The notes under the pieces were generated by a model. The model did not search any database. It had not been told where the DNA came from and worked only from the letters and a program-made list of their open reading frames with translations. 64,000 nt of DNA, taken from NCBI GenBank assembly GCA_026770025.1, contig JAMXDE010000003.1, positions 2,294,001 to 2,358,000 on the forward strand, in the 5' to 3' direction. Numbering within the stretch: position 1 is the stretch's first letter; every line of letters starts with the position of its first letter. This stretch comes from Craspedostauros australis. Taxonomy: Eukaryota; Bacillariophyta; Bacillariophyceae; Mastogloiales; Achnanthaceae. Of the stretch, positions 12,101-23,600 are shown in pieces. The translations under genes and the position numbers were made by a program.

Positions 12101-14179
12101 CTGCTGGTGGTCCGTCATCTTCCTTCTCTGCTTTTCCAGCCGTCGACGGCGCAATCGTTCCAACGTCATGCCCTGCGGTGCCGACGACGTCGATGACAAC
12201 GATGCCGTCGACTTGTGCCTGGAATCATTGGGTTGTTCGCTTTGGGCCCTGCTTGGTGATGCCTGTGGAGTGCTGCTGCTGCTGGCTGCGCGGGGCTTTG
12301 GGTGCACTTCACCCATGGACGTCTTCGAAGGATCGTCCTCCAGGCCGCACCAAGAGGCGGTGGTTGGCACAGTCGCAGCATCTCTCCCGCTTGCTTCCGC
12401 ATCTGCAGAAGACGGGGTCTCACAAGCACCCTTCATGTCTTCGGTCCGGATGCAGCCGATGATCATGGTGTAACGCAAGTCCGGGTCCAGGCAGATTGTG
12501 GACAGCAGATCCATGCCGACCGCGGACGACCACTGAATGTCATCCAGAATGAGCACTATGGGGCACTGCGCAGTTGCAACCGCCTTGAGAAATCGTTGGA
12601 CCGTGAACTGAAAGCGATTCCAGATCATCCCGGTGCCGGTGACCGGCTGCGACGTGGCGTCGCAAGTCGACGTGGCCGCAGCATCGGTGCCATCTGGGGC
12701 TTCGCTGAGGAGCACGGACAGCGCCGGAATCCACGCCAAAAGCATGCATCTCATGTCCTGATCCAGAACCAGGTCATCGTTGAGGCGCGCGCGCAGGCGT
12801 CTGCATTCGGCGTCATCCTTGCCCACCTGGAAGCAAAGGTCGGAGATGGCTTGCGTGAAGGCCAGGAAAGGACTGCTGTGCAGCACGGGGTCCTTCGCGG
12901 ATTGCGACGATGATGTTGATGCTGTGGAGGATGCGACAGTGTTGTCACCCTGTGGATCACAGGCTTGGCTGGAGGGCTTTTTAGATGCCGATGGTGTGCG
13001 CGGTTCCTCGTACTTTCCGTAGATGGCATAGAAGAGGGGCGTTTGCGATTCTGCTGCTGCCGCTGCTGTTTTGGATGGTGTCGTTGAGGCCGGTGCGCTG
13101 CTGCGATGGGCTTGGCGAGATGGTGCAAGCGCTGCGCCTCCACGCCCCAATCGATCGATGCTATCCTCCTCGCTGTCGCTGCTGTCGTCGTCACTATCAT
13201 CATCGTTATTGCTCTCATGCCGAACATGCCTGCCGCGTGCGTGCTGCGGCCCTCTCCTATTTCCGTGACGACCCGTGTTGCCGCCATCGTTCTCGCCACC
13301 ATCATCGTCGTGGCTGTCGCTGTCGCTGTCGCTGTCGCTATCACTCTCATCGTTGTCTCCTTCGCTGCTGCTGCTGCTGCTGCTGTCAATTTGGCGACCA
13401 TATCTGCCAGGTTTGGTGCTGGACCGTTTGTTTTCCACATGATCTATGCTGTCGTTGTCGCCGTCGCTGTCGCCGCTTGCTGCGGCTGCTTCCTTGTCAT
13501 CGCGCTTACCGAGCTTCTGCTTGACGAATTCTCGCACGAACCTGGTCTTGCCGATCCCGCTGCAACCATGCACGAGGACGATGGGCAGCTTGTGATGCCG
13601 TCGCGCACGAGGTCCTTTCGAGAAGGGCTGCGTGCGTCTGGAATGCGACAACGAAAAGGCCTGCGACGACGAGGGTGCCGAAGCTCGCGTGGTGGGAGTC
13701 TCCTGCTGGTCCGCGACGATGTGCTGCTGATAGGCACGCTCGAGGGCGTAGATTTCTCTGTCGCGACCGACGAAGCAGTTCGAAGCGACGGATTGGATGC
13801 TGATGGAGTGCCTCAGCAGCGGGAGTTCGTGCAGTGTGGGGACGTCCTGGGCCTGCTGCTGCTGATCGGAACGCGCCACCTCACCAGCAGCAGCGGCAGC
13901 AGCGGCAGCAGCAGCTCGTCTCAGGGCGATCGAGGCCCGTTTCCTGAGCTCCGTATCCAGGGTGATCTGCGTCGAATCGTCATCATGGGCAGAACCCTCC
14001 ACCAGATCGCCGCTCTGCGGTCCATTCGCATGGTCATTGTGGGTGTTGGTGTTGCTGTTGCTGTTGCTGTTGGTATTGCTGTTGGTGTTGCTGGTGATGC
14101 GGCCGCACCAGCAGTTGTCTGCTCGGTCATCATCCGATGCACGATCCCGACCCAGCTGTCTGCTTGGCTGCGTCAACAT
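9161..14179 (-). CDS. Large AAA-type ATPase with helical-repeat (TPR-like) C-terminus
   Basis: A single uninterrupted 1672-residue frame with an ATG in good context (ACC before ATG). After a low-complexity N-terminus (Asn/Ser/Thr, poly-Ala) comes the NCFVGRDREIYALERAYQQ lead-in typical of AAA_16/ORC1-like ATPases. The P-loop HGCSGIGKT is at about residues 204-212 and a Walker B-like PIVLILDDIQW at about 540-550. The two motifs are separated by an acidic Asp/Ser insertion (about 225-345) and a Ser/Thr-rich stretch. Residues from about 900 to 1650 are helical, without low-complexity runs, as in the MalT-like/TPR region of large predicted ATPases (COG3899 type) that often sit beside kinase or cyclase domains. 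No kinase or cyclase domain is present here. It is probably a cytosolic ATP-dependent signalling or scaffold protein; the substrate is unknown. Long antisense frames on the plus strand (13106-14218, 11399-11851) are shadows of its biased codons. Confidence 0.93.
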   Translation of the reverse strand: MLTQPSRQLGRDRASDDDRADNCWCGRITSNTNSNTNSNSNSNTNTHNDHANGPQSGDLVEGSAHDDDSTQITLDTELRKRASIALRRAAAAAAAAAAGEVARSDQQQQAQDVPTLHELPLLRHSISIQSVASNCFVGRDREIYALERAYQQHIVADQQETPTTRASAPSSSQAFSLSHSRRTQPFSKGPRARRHHKLPIVLVHGCSGIGKTRFVREFVKQKLGKRDDKEAAAASGDSDGDNDSIDHVENKRSSTKPGRYGRQIDSSSSSSSEGDNDESDSDSDSDSDSHDDDGGENDGGNTGRHGNRRGPQHARGRHVRHESNNDDDSDDDSSDSEEDSIDRLGRGGAALAPSRQAHRSSAPASTTPSKTAAAAAESQTPLFYAIYGKYEEPRTPSASKKPSSQACDPQGDNTVASSTASTSSSQSAKDPVLHSSPFLAFTQAISDLCFQVGKDDAECRRLRARLNDDLVLDQDMRCMLLAWIPALSVLLSEAPDGTDAAATSTCDATSQPVTGTGMIWNRFQFTVQRFLKAVATAQCPIVLILDDIQWSSAVGMDLLSTICLDPDLRYTMIIGCIRTEDMKGACETPSSADAEASGRDAATVPTTASWCGLEDDPSKTSMGEVHPKPRAASSSSTPQASPSRAQSEQPNDSRHKSTASLSSTSSAPQGMTLERLRRRRLEKQRRKMTDHQQHQHQLTSSTSPAVVAKLLLRFEEADKQWNAVQLKPWNAYDISSYICLLFRLNRKKATRSNDFQDFVQHLLRTTKGNALYIQQLLDDYKRSKVVYYSHARSTWDFNLDNLSQPRQPRQRHNKSTNGDSDVPPIYEQLMGLIVTNLQQLHPKLRTMLVLASYIKCAFDAQTMGAVINYEEIHQQRIREHQQRQQEEGARAIEAYDEQALNNQSVPCNKLIGDVDDGDIMLALPQHHEVAEFLEQAVLFGILTNVLGGSTYQFTHNRIQKASHTLCVMNTAQQRNLRYRIGRCLLRYYTQSDNRDATSKSQAQAHPSTSLKLESQWDTRIQSSFVDHALLFVAADHLNAVLTTDDGHANNCDGGDNTTSTETEVSSSSSISNERMEGKDFLMVLNLKVGEKALQMAALGLAATHLELAAKAMSELPCVVAGGGIEKAWDEHYDTVLRLHQARSEVELTLGRFDEGYAIGEVVLRQAKGLLDRLRTRLSMATALGRNSRHVEGLEMSCTGVQLLGEYPSRFYRGHILKKYVSLRSYFKRHSDSDIVGLPINTDPSKLMAMKLMAQVIIRSFILQNYKQWLLAMLRMIQLTARSGLCENSAIAMASYGILAAIKGDQKSALRYGTLAKRILDKVGSKVTDGWVYFVCSTYIDAWTEPSVDIVKNYRKAHAVSMQAGDFEVAFLNWHMANAHAYWDGFNLDMLHIAGSYLLDQMSLYKVHSLVETKAEQQRMLGIMLGKIPLDWEELEKYDQRKESDDSHYPVYWHWMRLHIAVYFFQFELAERMATKLNVIADSEPGYLMMTVRLFLTGIMAAARYRQTGNRKYLRLLRQMYKRSKHLNKSRGNNSLHRTLLMKAELASTTTPNAFRQNKINYDSAIQRAENAGNIHEAGFACELAGEYMLRYGMFSMVEDYMSRAYSLYKEWGGVAKMESLKQRHREHLKKSLLGAEDAKSTCTTTPEELTIVTNPSIKYDLISVSSPNHFTV

Positions 14180-15643
14180 GGTCTCCTTTGCTTGATTGTC
14201 GTCCTTGTGTCTCTGTGATCAGCCCGTTGTCGTCCTCGTTCTCGATCTTGATCGACAATATGAATGGAATGGAATGAAGAGAACAGAGCAGAGAAGGATA
14301 GGTAGATGTGCTCTCCGCTTGTGTTGGCGAGCTCGACCTGCTCCCCTGATGATGGAGTTGAACTTATTGGCAGCGTTGTGCGAGGGACAGCAGGATGGGA
14401 ACAAGAGGGAAGGAACCAGGAGAGCTTGGGAGCGAAACGACGGAGGAGTGAAGATTCGCAGACGCAGAGGCCAAGCTTGAGTTGGACTTGTCTCTCTCTT
14501 TCTCTCTCGGTCTCTCTGGGTGGTACCAAAACAGACGAGCCCGGGTGACATGTCTACAGCAAAGTCCTGTCTGCGAAATGAAACCACGGAGAGCGGCGGA
14601 ACCGACGGAATTGGCTGCTGTTCCTTTCGTTTCGTTTCGTTGGTCTTGTTTGTCTTGTTCGTCTCGTTTGTCTCACTGGTCTCGTCTGTCTCGCTGGGTT
14701 GGACAAACTGCACAAGAGGGAGGGGCAAACAAAGGCCAGCGAGGAAGGGCGCCTCTCTGGGGGAGTGAGAAAAAGTCCCTCCAAGGTGGCGAGATGTTGT
14801 TGCCATCACCAGCGTCATCACCACTGTCATCACCAGTGCCATCACCGGCATCATCATTGAAGCGTGACTTTGGTACGAGGTATAGTAGGCTGCGGAGCAC
14901 AACGACACACATGAAAACAAGGGAACCATGGCCAAACCCCACGAGGCGGAACTCGTTGTGACATAAACAAAGGACTGGAAAGCTCCTGTCATGGTTTCAC
15001 TTGCATGCACTAGTCTGTTGCTCACGGTGTTACTAAGTACATTTAGTCATGACATTCGCCTACTCCTGGTCGCGCTTTTCTAATTTATCACGAGAAGTGG
15101 CATGCGGGGATTTGGGGTGATGTGAACGGTCACAGATATCAAAGTCATTGTCACTTCCAGCAACGAACACGCCACCCTGTGTTCGTGTATTGATGTTTTG
15201 GCGTTTCCATTGCACCAGTTCGTGGTTGCCCCTCCAACTACACCAAATCAACCACCCACGGTGACCGGCCATCTTGACGACAAGTACCCACTTGGGGATT
15301 GTGCACGAGGAAAGAGTGAAGGACCACACCATCACTCGTGGCTCGTCCGTCGCTCCTGGTTGTGTCCGCACCGTGAAGATCGTATTGAGGCATCGCGATG
15401 CACACTGGGCAGGCACTTCACATCCTGGGTTCGACAAGACAAGACAACCAGAGGGAAAGCGGATCCTCTCGCACAGAGTTTCGAACGCAGCAGGATAATA
15501 GAATGGCAAGCACGCCAAATCGGTCAACGGTTGCGACAGATCAGATCGCTTTGCTGGGTCTTGAAGACTTATCCGCGCAATACCACCCAGGGTCCACGAT
15601 TCGTCCTCTCCCAGTTCGCAGGATGGGTCTTTTTGAGGACACA
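14180..15643. other. 5' flank of the ATPase gene; no supported gene
   Basis: This lies upstream of the minus-strand ATPase start. It contains TCTCTC runs (14.48-14.52 kb), a TCTCGT/TCTCACT-like repeat tract (14.63-14.70 kb) and CATCACC-type repeats (14.80-14.86 kb). The 268-codon minus frame across it is largely a translation of these repeats. It is plausibly promoter and 5' UTR, but no specific element can be called. Confidence 0.5.
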
Positions 15644-16509
15644 TCAGTCGCGAAAGAAATCAGAGCATGGCACCGAGCGAAGTATTGATAGAAATGCACG
15701 TGCATCACGCGCTCTGTGATGTTGGTGTGCGATTGATGCCAAGCCACGATTACGCCATGGTCCAATCATGCTCGTGGCGGTGGGAACAGCACAAATGATT
15801 GTAGCAACCGCGAGAAGCCATTCACGCGCAGAGTGACGAAGCCAGCACCTGGAAGCAGCTTCATCAATGTGCGCCTACGGGCGGAGAACAACATCAATTG
15901 TTGGGCTGCGTCGTGTGGTATCATGATGCATCATCGTGGATCAGGATGGCTGCGAACGAAGGCACCTCACTCCCTTTGCCTTGTCTTCATTGCGCCAACT
16001 TGAGTCGCGAACGGAAAACAGAATTCGCGGTCCCCAGGAACCTCCCTGGTTTGGCTGTTCACGATCGCCTTCCCATGTCGATGCGAAATGGGAAGCTGGG
16101 CAGAAAGGGTATCGTAGATCATTGATCGTGCAGATCACTTGGAGGTGAGTGAAGGGGCAGGTCATGGGCACATAGCACCATAGATCGCATAAAATAGTAC
16201 GATAGAGGACTCTGCATGGTTGTGGCCTGAGTGATTGTGATGGTTTACCAGGTACCGAGATGAGCCATGGTAGTAGTAAGCATCCTGCTCCTGTCCTACG
16301 ACTAGAATCCACCGTGGTTGGTGATTGATTGGGCACGTCTCGTATCGTCTCGTCCATGTTTCTCTGTCTGCTTCCTTGTGTGGAATCGTTGTCGTTGCGG
16401 TTGCCATTTCTATCCCAACTACATTTACGAGCAGCGCACGCGCAGAATACAACTGCTCGCCTTCGTCTTTGCCGTCGTCATGGCTCATGATCTTTGCCTT
16501 TGTCATCAT
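15644..16509 (-). CDS. Hypothetical protein, multi-exon model
   Basis: Three minus-strand blocks fit together. The last exon, 15874-15644, encodes AHIDEAASRCWLRHS, then a hydrophobic stretch (WLLAVATIICAVPTATSMIG), ending SDFFRD and a stop. The preceding exon ends at 15971 with a GTGAGG donor; the intron 15970-15875 is 96 nt and ends in CCGTAG, and both sides are phase 0. That exon contains SHFASTWEGDREQPNQG. Its upstream edge is uncertain (about 16137 or nearer 16060). A first block begins at the ATG at 16509 and encodes QPRWILVVGQEQDAYYYHG; a GTAAAC donor lies near 16245. The family is unknown. The C-terminal hydrophobic segment may be a membrane anchor. The two 3' exons are better supported than the first. 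It is divergent from the TPR gene at 17.67 kb. Confidence 0.42.
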
Positions 16510-17483
16510 TTGGTGCCTCCCCTTCTGTACGTAGTGTTAGAATATAACGATATCTTTGCCTCCTCTACTACGTATCGCTCTCCTTTCCCAGGCAACTCGG
16601 TTCCTACTCCACGAGTATCGTGCTCTAGGTCGTATGGCATTATAGTAGTACCTACGCGTACTCTACACCAGCACTCTGCTATGGTGGTATACGTTCTTGC
16701 CACTCGCAGCACGTGCGGCACATCGATCAGTTCACGATCCTTCTACTCCCACACCCTTCATCATGTATCCCGTCCGTCCATCACCCCGCCTCGACACAGG
16801 TAATACCTTGCATTGACTCGTTTGATTGCTTCTATCGTAAACCAGATCACGCGAATCAATCGTGTCGCAAACAAAGAGGACACACACTTTTTCAATAGTT
16901 GACGTTATTGACGTTATTTACAGACAGCATTACATATGGATAGAGGCTGACCAGCGATGCGGTCGCCCGCCAAAATAATAAAAAGTATTGACACAGGATG
17001 AATGAATAATTCAGAGCGAGACCACCGCGTTGTATTCACCGCGATGTGTGTGTGTGACGGTGCGTGCGCGGACACGCCATCGAGTGGATGCAATTCGGAA
17101 GGCTTGGTTCGTTGACAAGAGTTGGTTGGAGGTGAAGTTTCCAACCAAAGACGCAACACACGACAACCGCAACGGCAACGACGACGCACATGTCGCGCGT
17201 GTGTGTGCGGCACATGGTTTCTTCATTGATTGATTTGCAAGGACAGCACCCCAGAGACCTGAAGTGGTGGACGGCATCATCCGTACGAGCACAAGCAACT
17301 CATCGAGGAAGGAAGCAAGGAAGCAAGGGAAAGGAGAACGAGGAGCATCGAGACCATCCTCCCACGACGGACAGTATAGTGCCGAAAGAAGAAGAACAAG
17401 ACGCATCTGGAGACGTTGAGGACAGCGCATTGCAACAGTCCTGAACGGAGACAGCAACCGCGCCAACACTTGTGCGCAGAGTA

Positions 17484-17512
17484 CGCATCACGTATCACGC
17501 ATCACGCATCAC
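17484..17512. repeat. Short direct repeat (ATCACGC/ATCACGT)
   Basis: Heptamer-like units of ATCACGY repeat about four times in the presumed 5' UTR of the TPR gene. Confidence 0.7.
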
Positions 17513-17579
17513 AAAGTGTCTTTGACATCTTCGAAATCAGAGACGATCGAAGAGTTCATGCCGACAACTCCCCAGACCG

Positions 17580-17650
17580 ATTGAAACACATTGAATTGAA
17601 ACGCATTGAAACACATTGAATTGCATTGAATGGTGTTGAATTGCATCGGA
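17580..17650. repeat. Direct repeats of an ACATTGAATTGAA-type motif
   Basis: GAAACACATTGAATTGAAACG and close variants recur five to six times immediately upstream of the TPR start codon. Each is built from a CATTGAA core. Confidence 0.8.
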
Positions 17651-17671
17651 GTGAACGAATAGACTGCGAAG

Positions 17672-20600
17672 ATGCCTGCACCCACAAATGGCGCCCCAAC
17701 CGGCGCTCCATCCAACATCCCAGCGCAGTACCAGCAATCGGGCATCAGCACCTTGCCACCACCCTCGGGATCGCGTGGTGCCAGCTCCGTGCCCACCTAC
17801 AGAGGCAGCAGGTACGATCCTCACGATGGGGTTGCGCCAGCCTCGCGTTCCTGCCTGGTGCTGCCATCGTTCGGGAAGAACAAGGGTGGCAAGGGCAGGC
17901 ACAAGAACAAGGGCAACAAGGGCAGGAACAGCAAGTCCAAGTCAGCGCCTCGATCGAGGAAAGCAGGGGCAGCATCCGGTGCTCTGGCGGCCTCCCCTTC
18001 TCTGGCATCGCAGGGGACGCAGAGCATCGACGACGATGACGAACAATCGAACCACATCTTCTCCTCTCTCCTGGACTCCAACTCCAACCAATCGCAGACG
18101 CAGCTATGGATGCCGCATTCCATCATGGACGACCAGTCAAGGCACTCACAGAGCAGCAGCTTTGGTTCCAGCACCCCACCGCGGCTCAATCCTTCCACTC
18201 CCACCAGATCAGCTGCTGCATCGGCGTCCACGTCGTCCTTCGAATCTGGTTTCCAATCTGGTTTCCAATCTGGTGTTGAGCCAAACGAAGCACCAGCGAG
18301 GAAGGCCAGCAGCCCAGCACGCATGGCCAACAACGCATTCCGAGAAGGCAGGCAACCGCCATCACAAAGCGGGAGCAGCCCGAATCGCCCGAACAGCGCC
18401 ACCAATAATGCCAGCACGAACGGATTCGGCTCGCTGCTTCAAATGCCGGCGCCGACAGATCGGTCGCATCACAAACGCATGGAGTGGGAAAAGAACAGCC
18501 GCCGCAAGCAGGTGTACGATGGAGAGATGGAACCGCACGGTGTGCGTGGACAGGAGGCCAAGCCACAAAGCGCCGCGGCCACGCCTCCGGCCAACATGAC
18601 GTTTGGTCGATTCACTCCGGGATCCGTCGCGTTGCCACCCATCGAGGAGCAGGAGAATACCACCGAGCATCGTGGCACCAACAGCAAACGCAATGCCTCG
18701 ACGCCGCCCAGTCTCGCCTCGTCGGCCAACGGCAGCGATCCCTTCTTTGCCACGCATGATGATCCGAACAGCAACTTCTTTCGACCTTCCGATCAGCCTG
18801 CTTGGGCGCCGTCACCGCCGTCCAAACCGGAATCCAACGCCAATTTGAATGCAAAGAGGAATGCAAACGCAAATGCACGCATGGCAAGAGCTGGACAGAA
18901 CAGACAGGTCGCAGGCAAACCAAATAGCCGATCTACCGCAAACGTTGGCAGACAAAGATACGGAACCAACCGCAACCATCCTCTGCCCGCCATCAACACG
19001 CAATCGAACCACGACTTCAACGACGGCACCACCATCAGCAGCCTCACGAAAACCAAAATGTCCTCCTCCTCATCTTCCGACGACGATGAAGAATGGAAGG
19101 AATGGATACAGGACATCTCCGTCACGGACCGTCCCAACGACCGATCGCATTCCCTCGTCTCCACCCCTCTCATCTCACCGCAGCAGGCGGTGCAGTCCAG
19201 ATTTCAGCGCACGCGAGATGGCACAGGTTCTTCGGTCACCACGCCCACCAACAATCCAAACCGAAGGGGGCAACAGCCTCCGGGACGATCGGCCACGACC
19301 CCCACTGCATCAGACGTTGCTGCTTCCAAAAGACAACCGCACAGCACGAAGAAGTCAAAATCGGCAACCAAAAAGCAACACAACACGTACCGGCGACAGC
19401 AGAACAAGATGTCATCCAATGCCACCATTTCGCCGTTGTCACATCCCTCCGGCATGACCCTGTCGCAGCTGGGTGCGGCGGACAACGTTTATCAAGGATT
19501 GCAGGATGATGAAGATGACGATGATTCCACAAATTCCAATTCGTACGACGACAACGACAACGTTGGCAGCGGCAGTCACGACAGGAACGCTGGTGTTGCC
19601 ATGCGATCGTTCGATGACGAGAAGAAAGTCGACACGGATCCCATGGTGCCCCTCATCATGTCCAATCACAAGAACGGCAGCCACAGCACCAGCGGAAGCA
19701 GCCGCAGCAGCAGCACCAAGTCCAACACCAAGATGTATCAATTCGTACCGTCGCAACAGGCCGCCCTCTTGGCCAATGGCGAGAGCGGCACCAACATGGA
19801 TGCAGACACAAATGCAAATGCCTACGTGCACGGCACACCTGCCAAAAGCACCACGAGCAGGAATGCCAACAACCTGTTCGTCCCCACCGCGAGCGAGGTT
19901 GCGGCGGCCTCACCCGCAGCATCGACACCAACACAACAACTGCAATCAGGCGCTTCCACACCTGCCAGATCAGTCAAATCGACAAAGTCTGCCAGGTCAG
20001 CACAGGCCTCGCAATCGTCCGCCTCTGCATCTTCCGCCACACGGCGGTCCGCGCCGGTGGATACGGATGATTCTTCCTTCGTGGAGGCATCCGACAACGT
20101 GCAGGGCATCAACGCCATGGCAATGGAGCATGTCCTGGCCGGTGAGTATGACATGGCCCTGCACGCGTTCGCGCAGGTCCTCAAGGTCTACAAGAAGCAG
20201 TACAAGACGGAGGCGCATCCTCTCGTGGCATCCGCATACCACAATCTTGGCACCGTGCATTCCAAACGCGCCTCGTTGCTGATGGAACACACCGTGCACC
20301 AGCGGCACTGTCAGGAACAGGCATTGCTTTGCTTTCAGGCTGCAGCACGCAGCGCACGCGATGCGCCTGACCTGGGCCCGGATCATCCCAACGTGGCCGT
20401 GAGTCTGGTCCGCATCGGCTTCCTCCTGCTGCAAGCCAGACAATATGAGCATGCCATCACCACGTTCCAAGAAGCACTGCGCATCCGCATCCAACATTAC
20501 GGCAAGAACCATGGGCTCGTCGCCAATCTCTACAACAACCTGGGGGTCTGCCAGATGCATCTGGGAGAATTCCTGCCTGGTCGTGATTCTCTGCAGCAAG

Positions 20601-23600
20601 CGCTCAACGTGCAACGCGCCAACTTGGCGAATGCAACCGATGCAAATGCCACGACGACGCAGCATCTGGAATTGGCGGACACGCTGTGCAACGTGGGCGG
20701 CTTGTGCTTGGAATGGATCCGACGGCAAGGCCCTGATGCGCGACATGCGCAGGACGCCGAGACGTCATTTTTGGAAGCATTGGAGGTGAGTGACGATCGA
20801 TGAAGTCATGAAGTGATGCGTTTTGTAGTGCATGGCGTTACTTCAGCCACACGAAAGCGAATCTGTCTGCAGTTCCGTCCAAGTATGTCATGTGCCATCA
20901 ATGAGTGTCTTGCGACGATACGGGTACAGTGCCAGCGTCATATGCGCTCACCTGCGGGCTCCTGCAACTAGGCGCACCGTTGTGGAATGCATCACGGTTG
21001 GACCTGCGTACGCGTGCGTATATACACAATCCCCGATGTTGGGCTACGTGCCTTCATCAATGCCGATGCGCATGTATGCCAAGCGCAATTGCGTATTGCG
21101 TTGTAGTGAGAGGTTATCTTGACCCTTCATAATCATAGTCCCACCACCTCACCCATCCTCATCCCTCTCCTCTCCCCACTGTTGCCCTGTTTGCCATGCC
21201 CACGCCAACATGCATGTGCACTCGCACCCTTATCACGACGGCTATCGCCATGCTGCAGATCCGAACAAAGGTGCTGGGATCGCAAGACCCGCTCGTGCAG
21301 CAGGTACGATCGCTGCACGACATGGTGAGGTCGATTCCGTTGCCGCCTGGAAACAAGAAGCAAGGATCTCCGTTGGTATCGAATGGGGCTTCCTCGTTGG
21401 CGACACCAGCACCAACGCAAAGCCCTGGGCGTGTGGCAACATCACGGAACATGTCGGCATCCCCCACATCGGTGAAGATGCAGTCAACGTCGAATGCAAC
21501 TTCGCCACAGCCCATTGCCTACTCGTGGACTCCACGAGCATCGTTCGACACAGCTAGCCCTCTTCAACATGTAAGCCGCACCGGTCAAGCCACGACAAAG
21601 AATGCACAGCGACCTTCGCCCTCGGCTGACGCGCCATCCCGTCGGCAGCAACAGCCACAACGGCAACAACAGAAGCAGCAACAGCAACAAGGGAGAAGTA
21701 TCGACACACGTCAGCACAATGCATCGTCCGCCAAGACTGTGCTCACCTTGCCATCGTTGACGAACCAAAACCAAAGCGGCAAGGTGAGACAACCAGCAAC
21801 ACAAGCCACAACAGGGCAGAACGATACCAAATCAACTGCGACCAAGGTCGTCATGGCGACGCATCATGTGCCCAATCTCGCGGCGTCATCCGCAACCAAC
21901 AAAAAGTCAAAGCTGATTGCCTCGAAATCAAACGGTGATGTCATGGACAATGATCCCGTGATGAAGGACCTTTTCACCAGCAACCGACGCTCAGGCACAC
22001 CATCCTCCAAGGGTGTTCCGGGGCTGCTGGCCAGCACGCCGAGGGGAGCAGCGGGAACTAACTCCCAGCGATTCGCTTACGAAGCCGAGGAATCCTGTCT
22101 GCTTAGCGCATCCAATTTGGAGAAGATTGACAACAAGCGGCTTCGCGACAATGCCGTCAAGCCCGGTAGCGCACATGCAGCAGCAGGCGGAACGAACAAC
22201 CGGACATTATCGGACACAGCGACACCGCAGATAATGGTTGTTTTGCCATCACCGTACCAACAAACAGCGCCTCAAGGTGGCAGTGGTGTGCAAGGTGTCA
22301 GAAACCGAATGCAGCGGAATGGAATGGACCGAAATGAAGACCCAGATGTGTTCATCGCAGGATCGGAATCTGTGCTGGACACATCCGACATCACTGATTC
22401 CATCGCGAGTCTACGAGATCAATTCCAAAGGGAGAACAACATCAGACGAAGGTACATGGGGGGCGCGATTGATGAAGGAGACGACGACGACGATGATGAC
22501 GATGACGACGATGATGACATGGATGAGGAAGAACGCAAGAGGGACAAGGAGCGATTGGCTGTCATGTTCCGTGCGAAGGCAATCCTTGCGGCTCATTCGG
22601 AGTACTTGGAATCGCCGGGGACGCGAGGCAATGGAAGGGATGGCGGCAACATGCTGAATGTCGCCCAGGGAATCAGCGACATGAGCAGGAGCATCAATGA
22701 GACTTCTGCACAAACGCCCGCGAATTCATCATTGAGCCGATCTGCCCCCACAACCCCGATGAGCAACAGCAACAAAAAGAAGACGACTATGCACATCAAG
22801 GGGGCCAAATCAAGCCCAACCGCACAGCGGTACACGGAGGAACATGCCAACGACGATGGATTAGCACCCCTTGGTGGAGATTGGCCACCTCCCCTGTTGA
22901 ACGGCGGCCTTGTGCTTGAGGAGATGAAGCAGCAACCGGAAATGTACATGCATAATTTGCACGCAGGTGCTTCACGGTACCTGAAGCAGGGACGCTTCGA
23001 AGATGCTTTGGAATTGTTCCAACTCATCCTGGACTGCCAGAAGCGCACCCATGGCGCATCACATGCGCACGTTGGTGCGGCGTTGCACAACGTTGGCATC
23101 GGAAGTCTGCGGCTGCAGCGGCATTACGAGGCATTGCAAGCATTCGAAGAGGCAGTCCGCATCCGCAAGGAAGCGCTGGGTCGCGATCACCCTCAGGTTG
23201 CGGTTTCATTGGTGAAAGTTGGGATCACGTTGCTTCTGCTGCAACGCTTCGGGGATTCGCTTTGGATCTTCCGTGAGGCGCTTTCGGTGCGCAAGGAGGC
23301 GCTGGGTGCCTTACATCCCTCCACCGCACGCATTTACAACAATATCGGTTGCGTGCACGTCGAGTTCCAGGAGCTGCGCGAGGCACGTCGCGCCTTCGAG
23401 GCGGCGCTCGATATCCAGCGTAACGCTCTCGCTCATGAACCGGACAATGGTCCGATCCTGTTCGGCGCAGCAACGACGTTGTGCAATTTGGGGTATCTGT
23501 ACAAGAACCGCGAAATGCACGAAAAGGCCGCCCTGGTTTTGAGGGAGGCGCTGACGTTGCAGGAGAAGGTGCTTGGAGCACACCACGCGACCGTGCTGTC

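Larger units (their letters stand above)
16510..17671. other. Divergent intergenic region upstream of the TPR gene
   Basis: It lies between the minus-strand start at 16509 and the plus-strand start at 17672 and probably carries both promoters and the TPR 5' UTR. I see no convincing gene. The 152-codon minus frame (17011-17469) lacks any domain. Confidence 0.5.

Noticed and set aside
13106..14218. 370-codon plus-strand frame, Val/Ala/Ile-rich
   Set aside because: It is antisense to the ATPase's repeat-coded N-terminus; its composition is the mirror of GAC/AGC-type repeats.
14219..15025. 268-codon minus-strand frame upstream of the ATPase
   Set aside because: Much of it translates simple repeats (ETNETNK-type); it fits 5' flank better than a gene.
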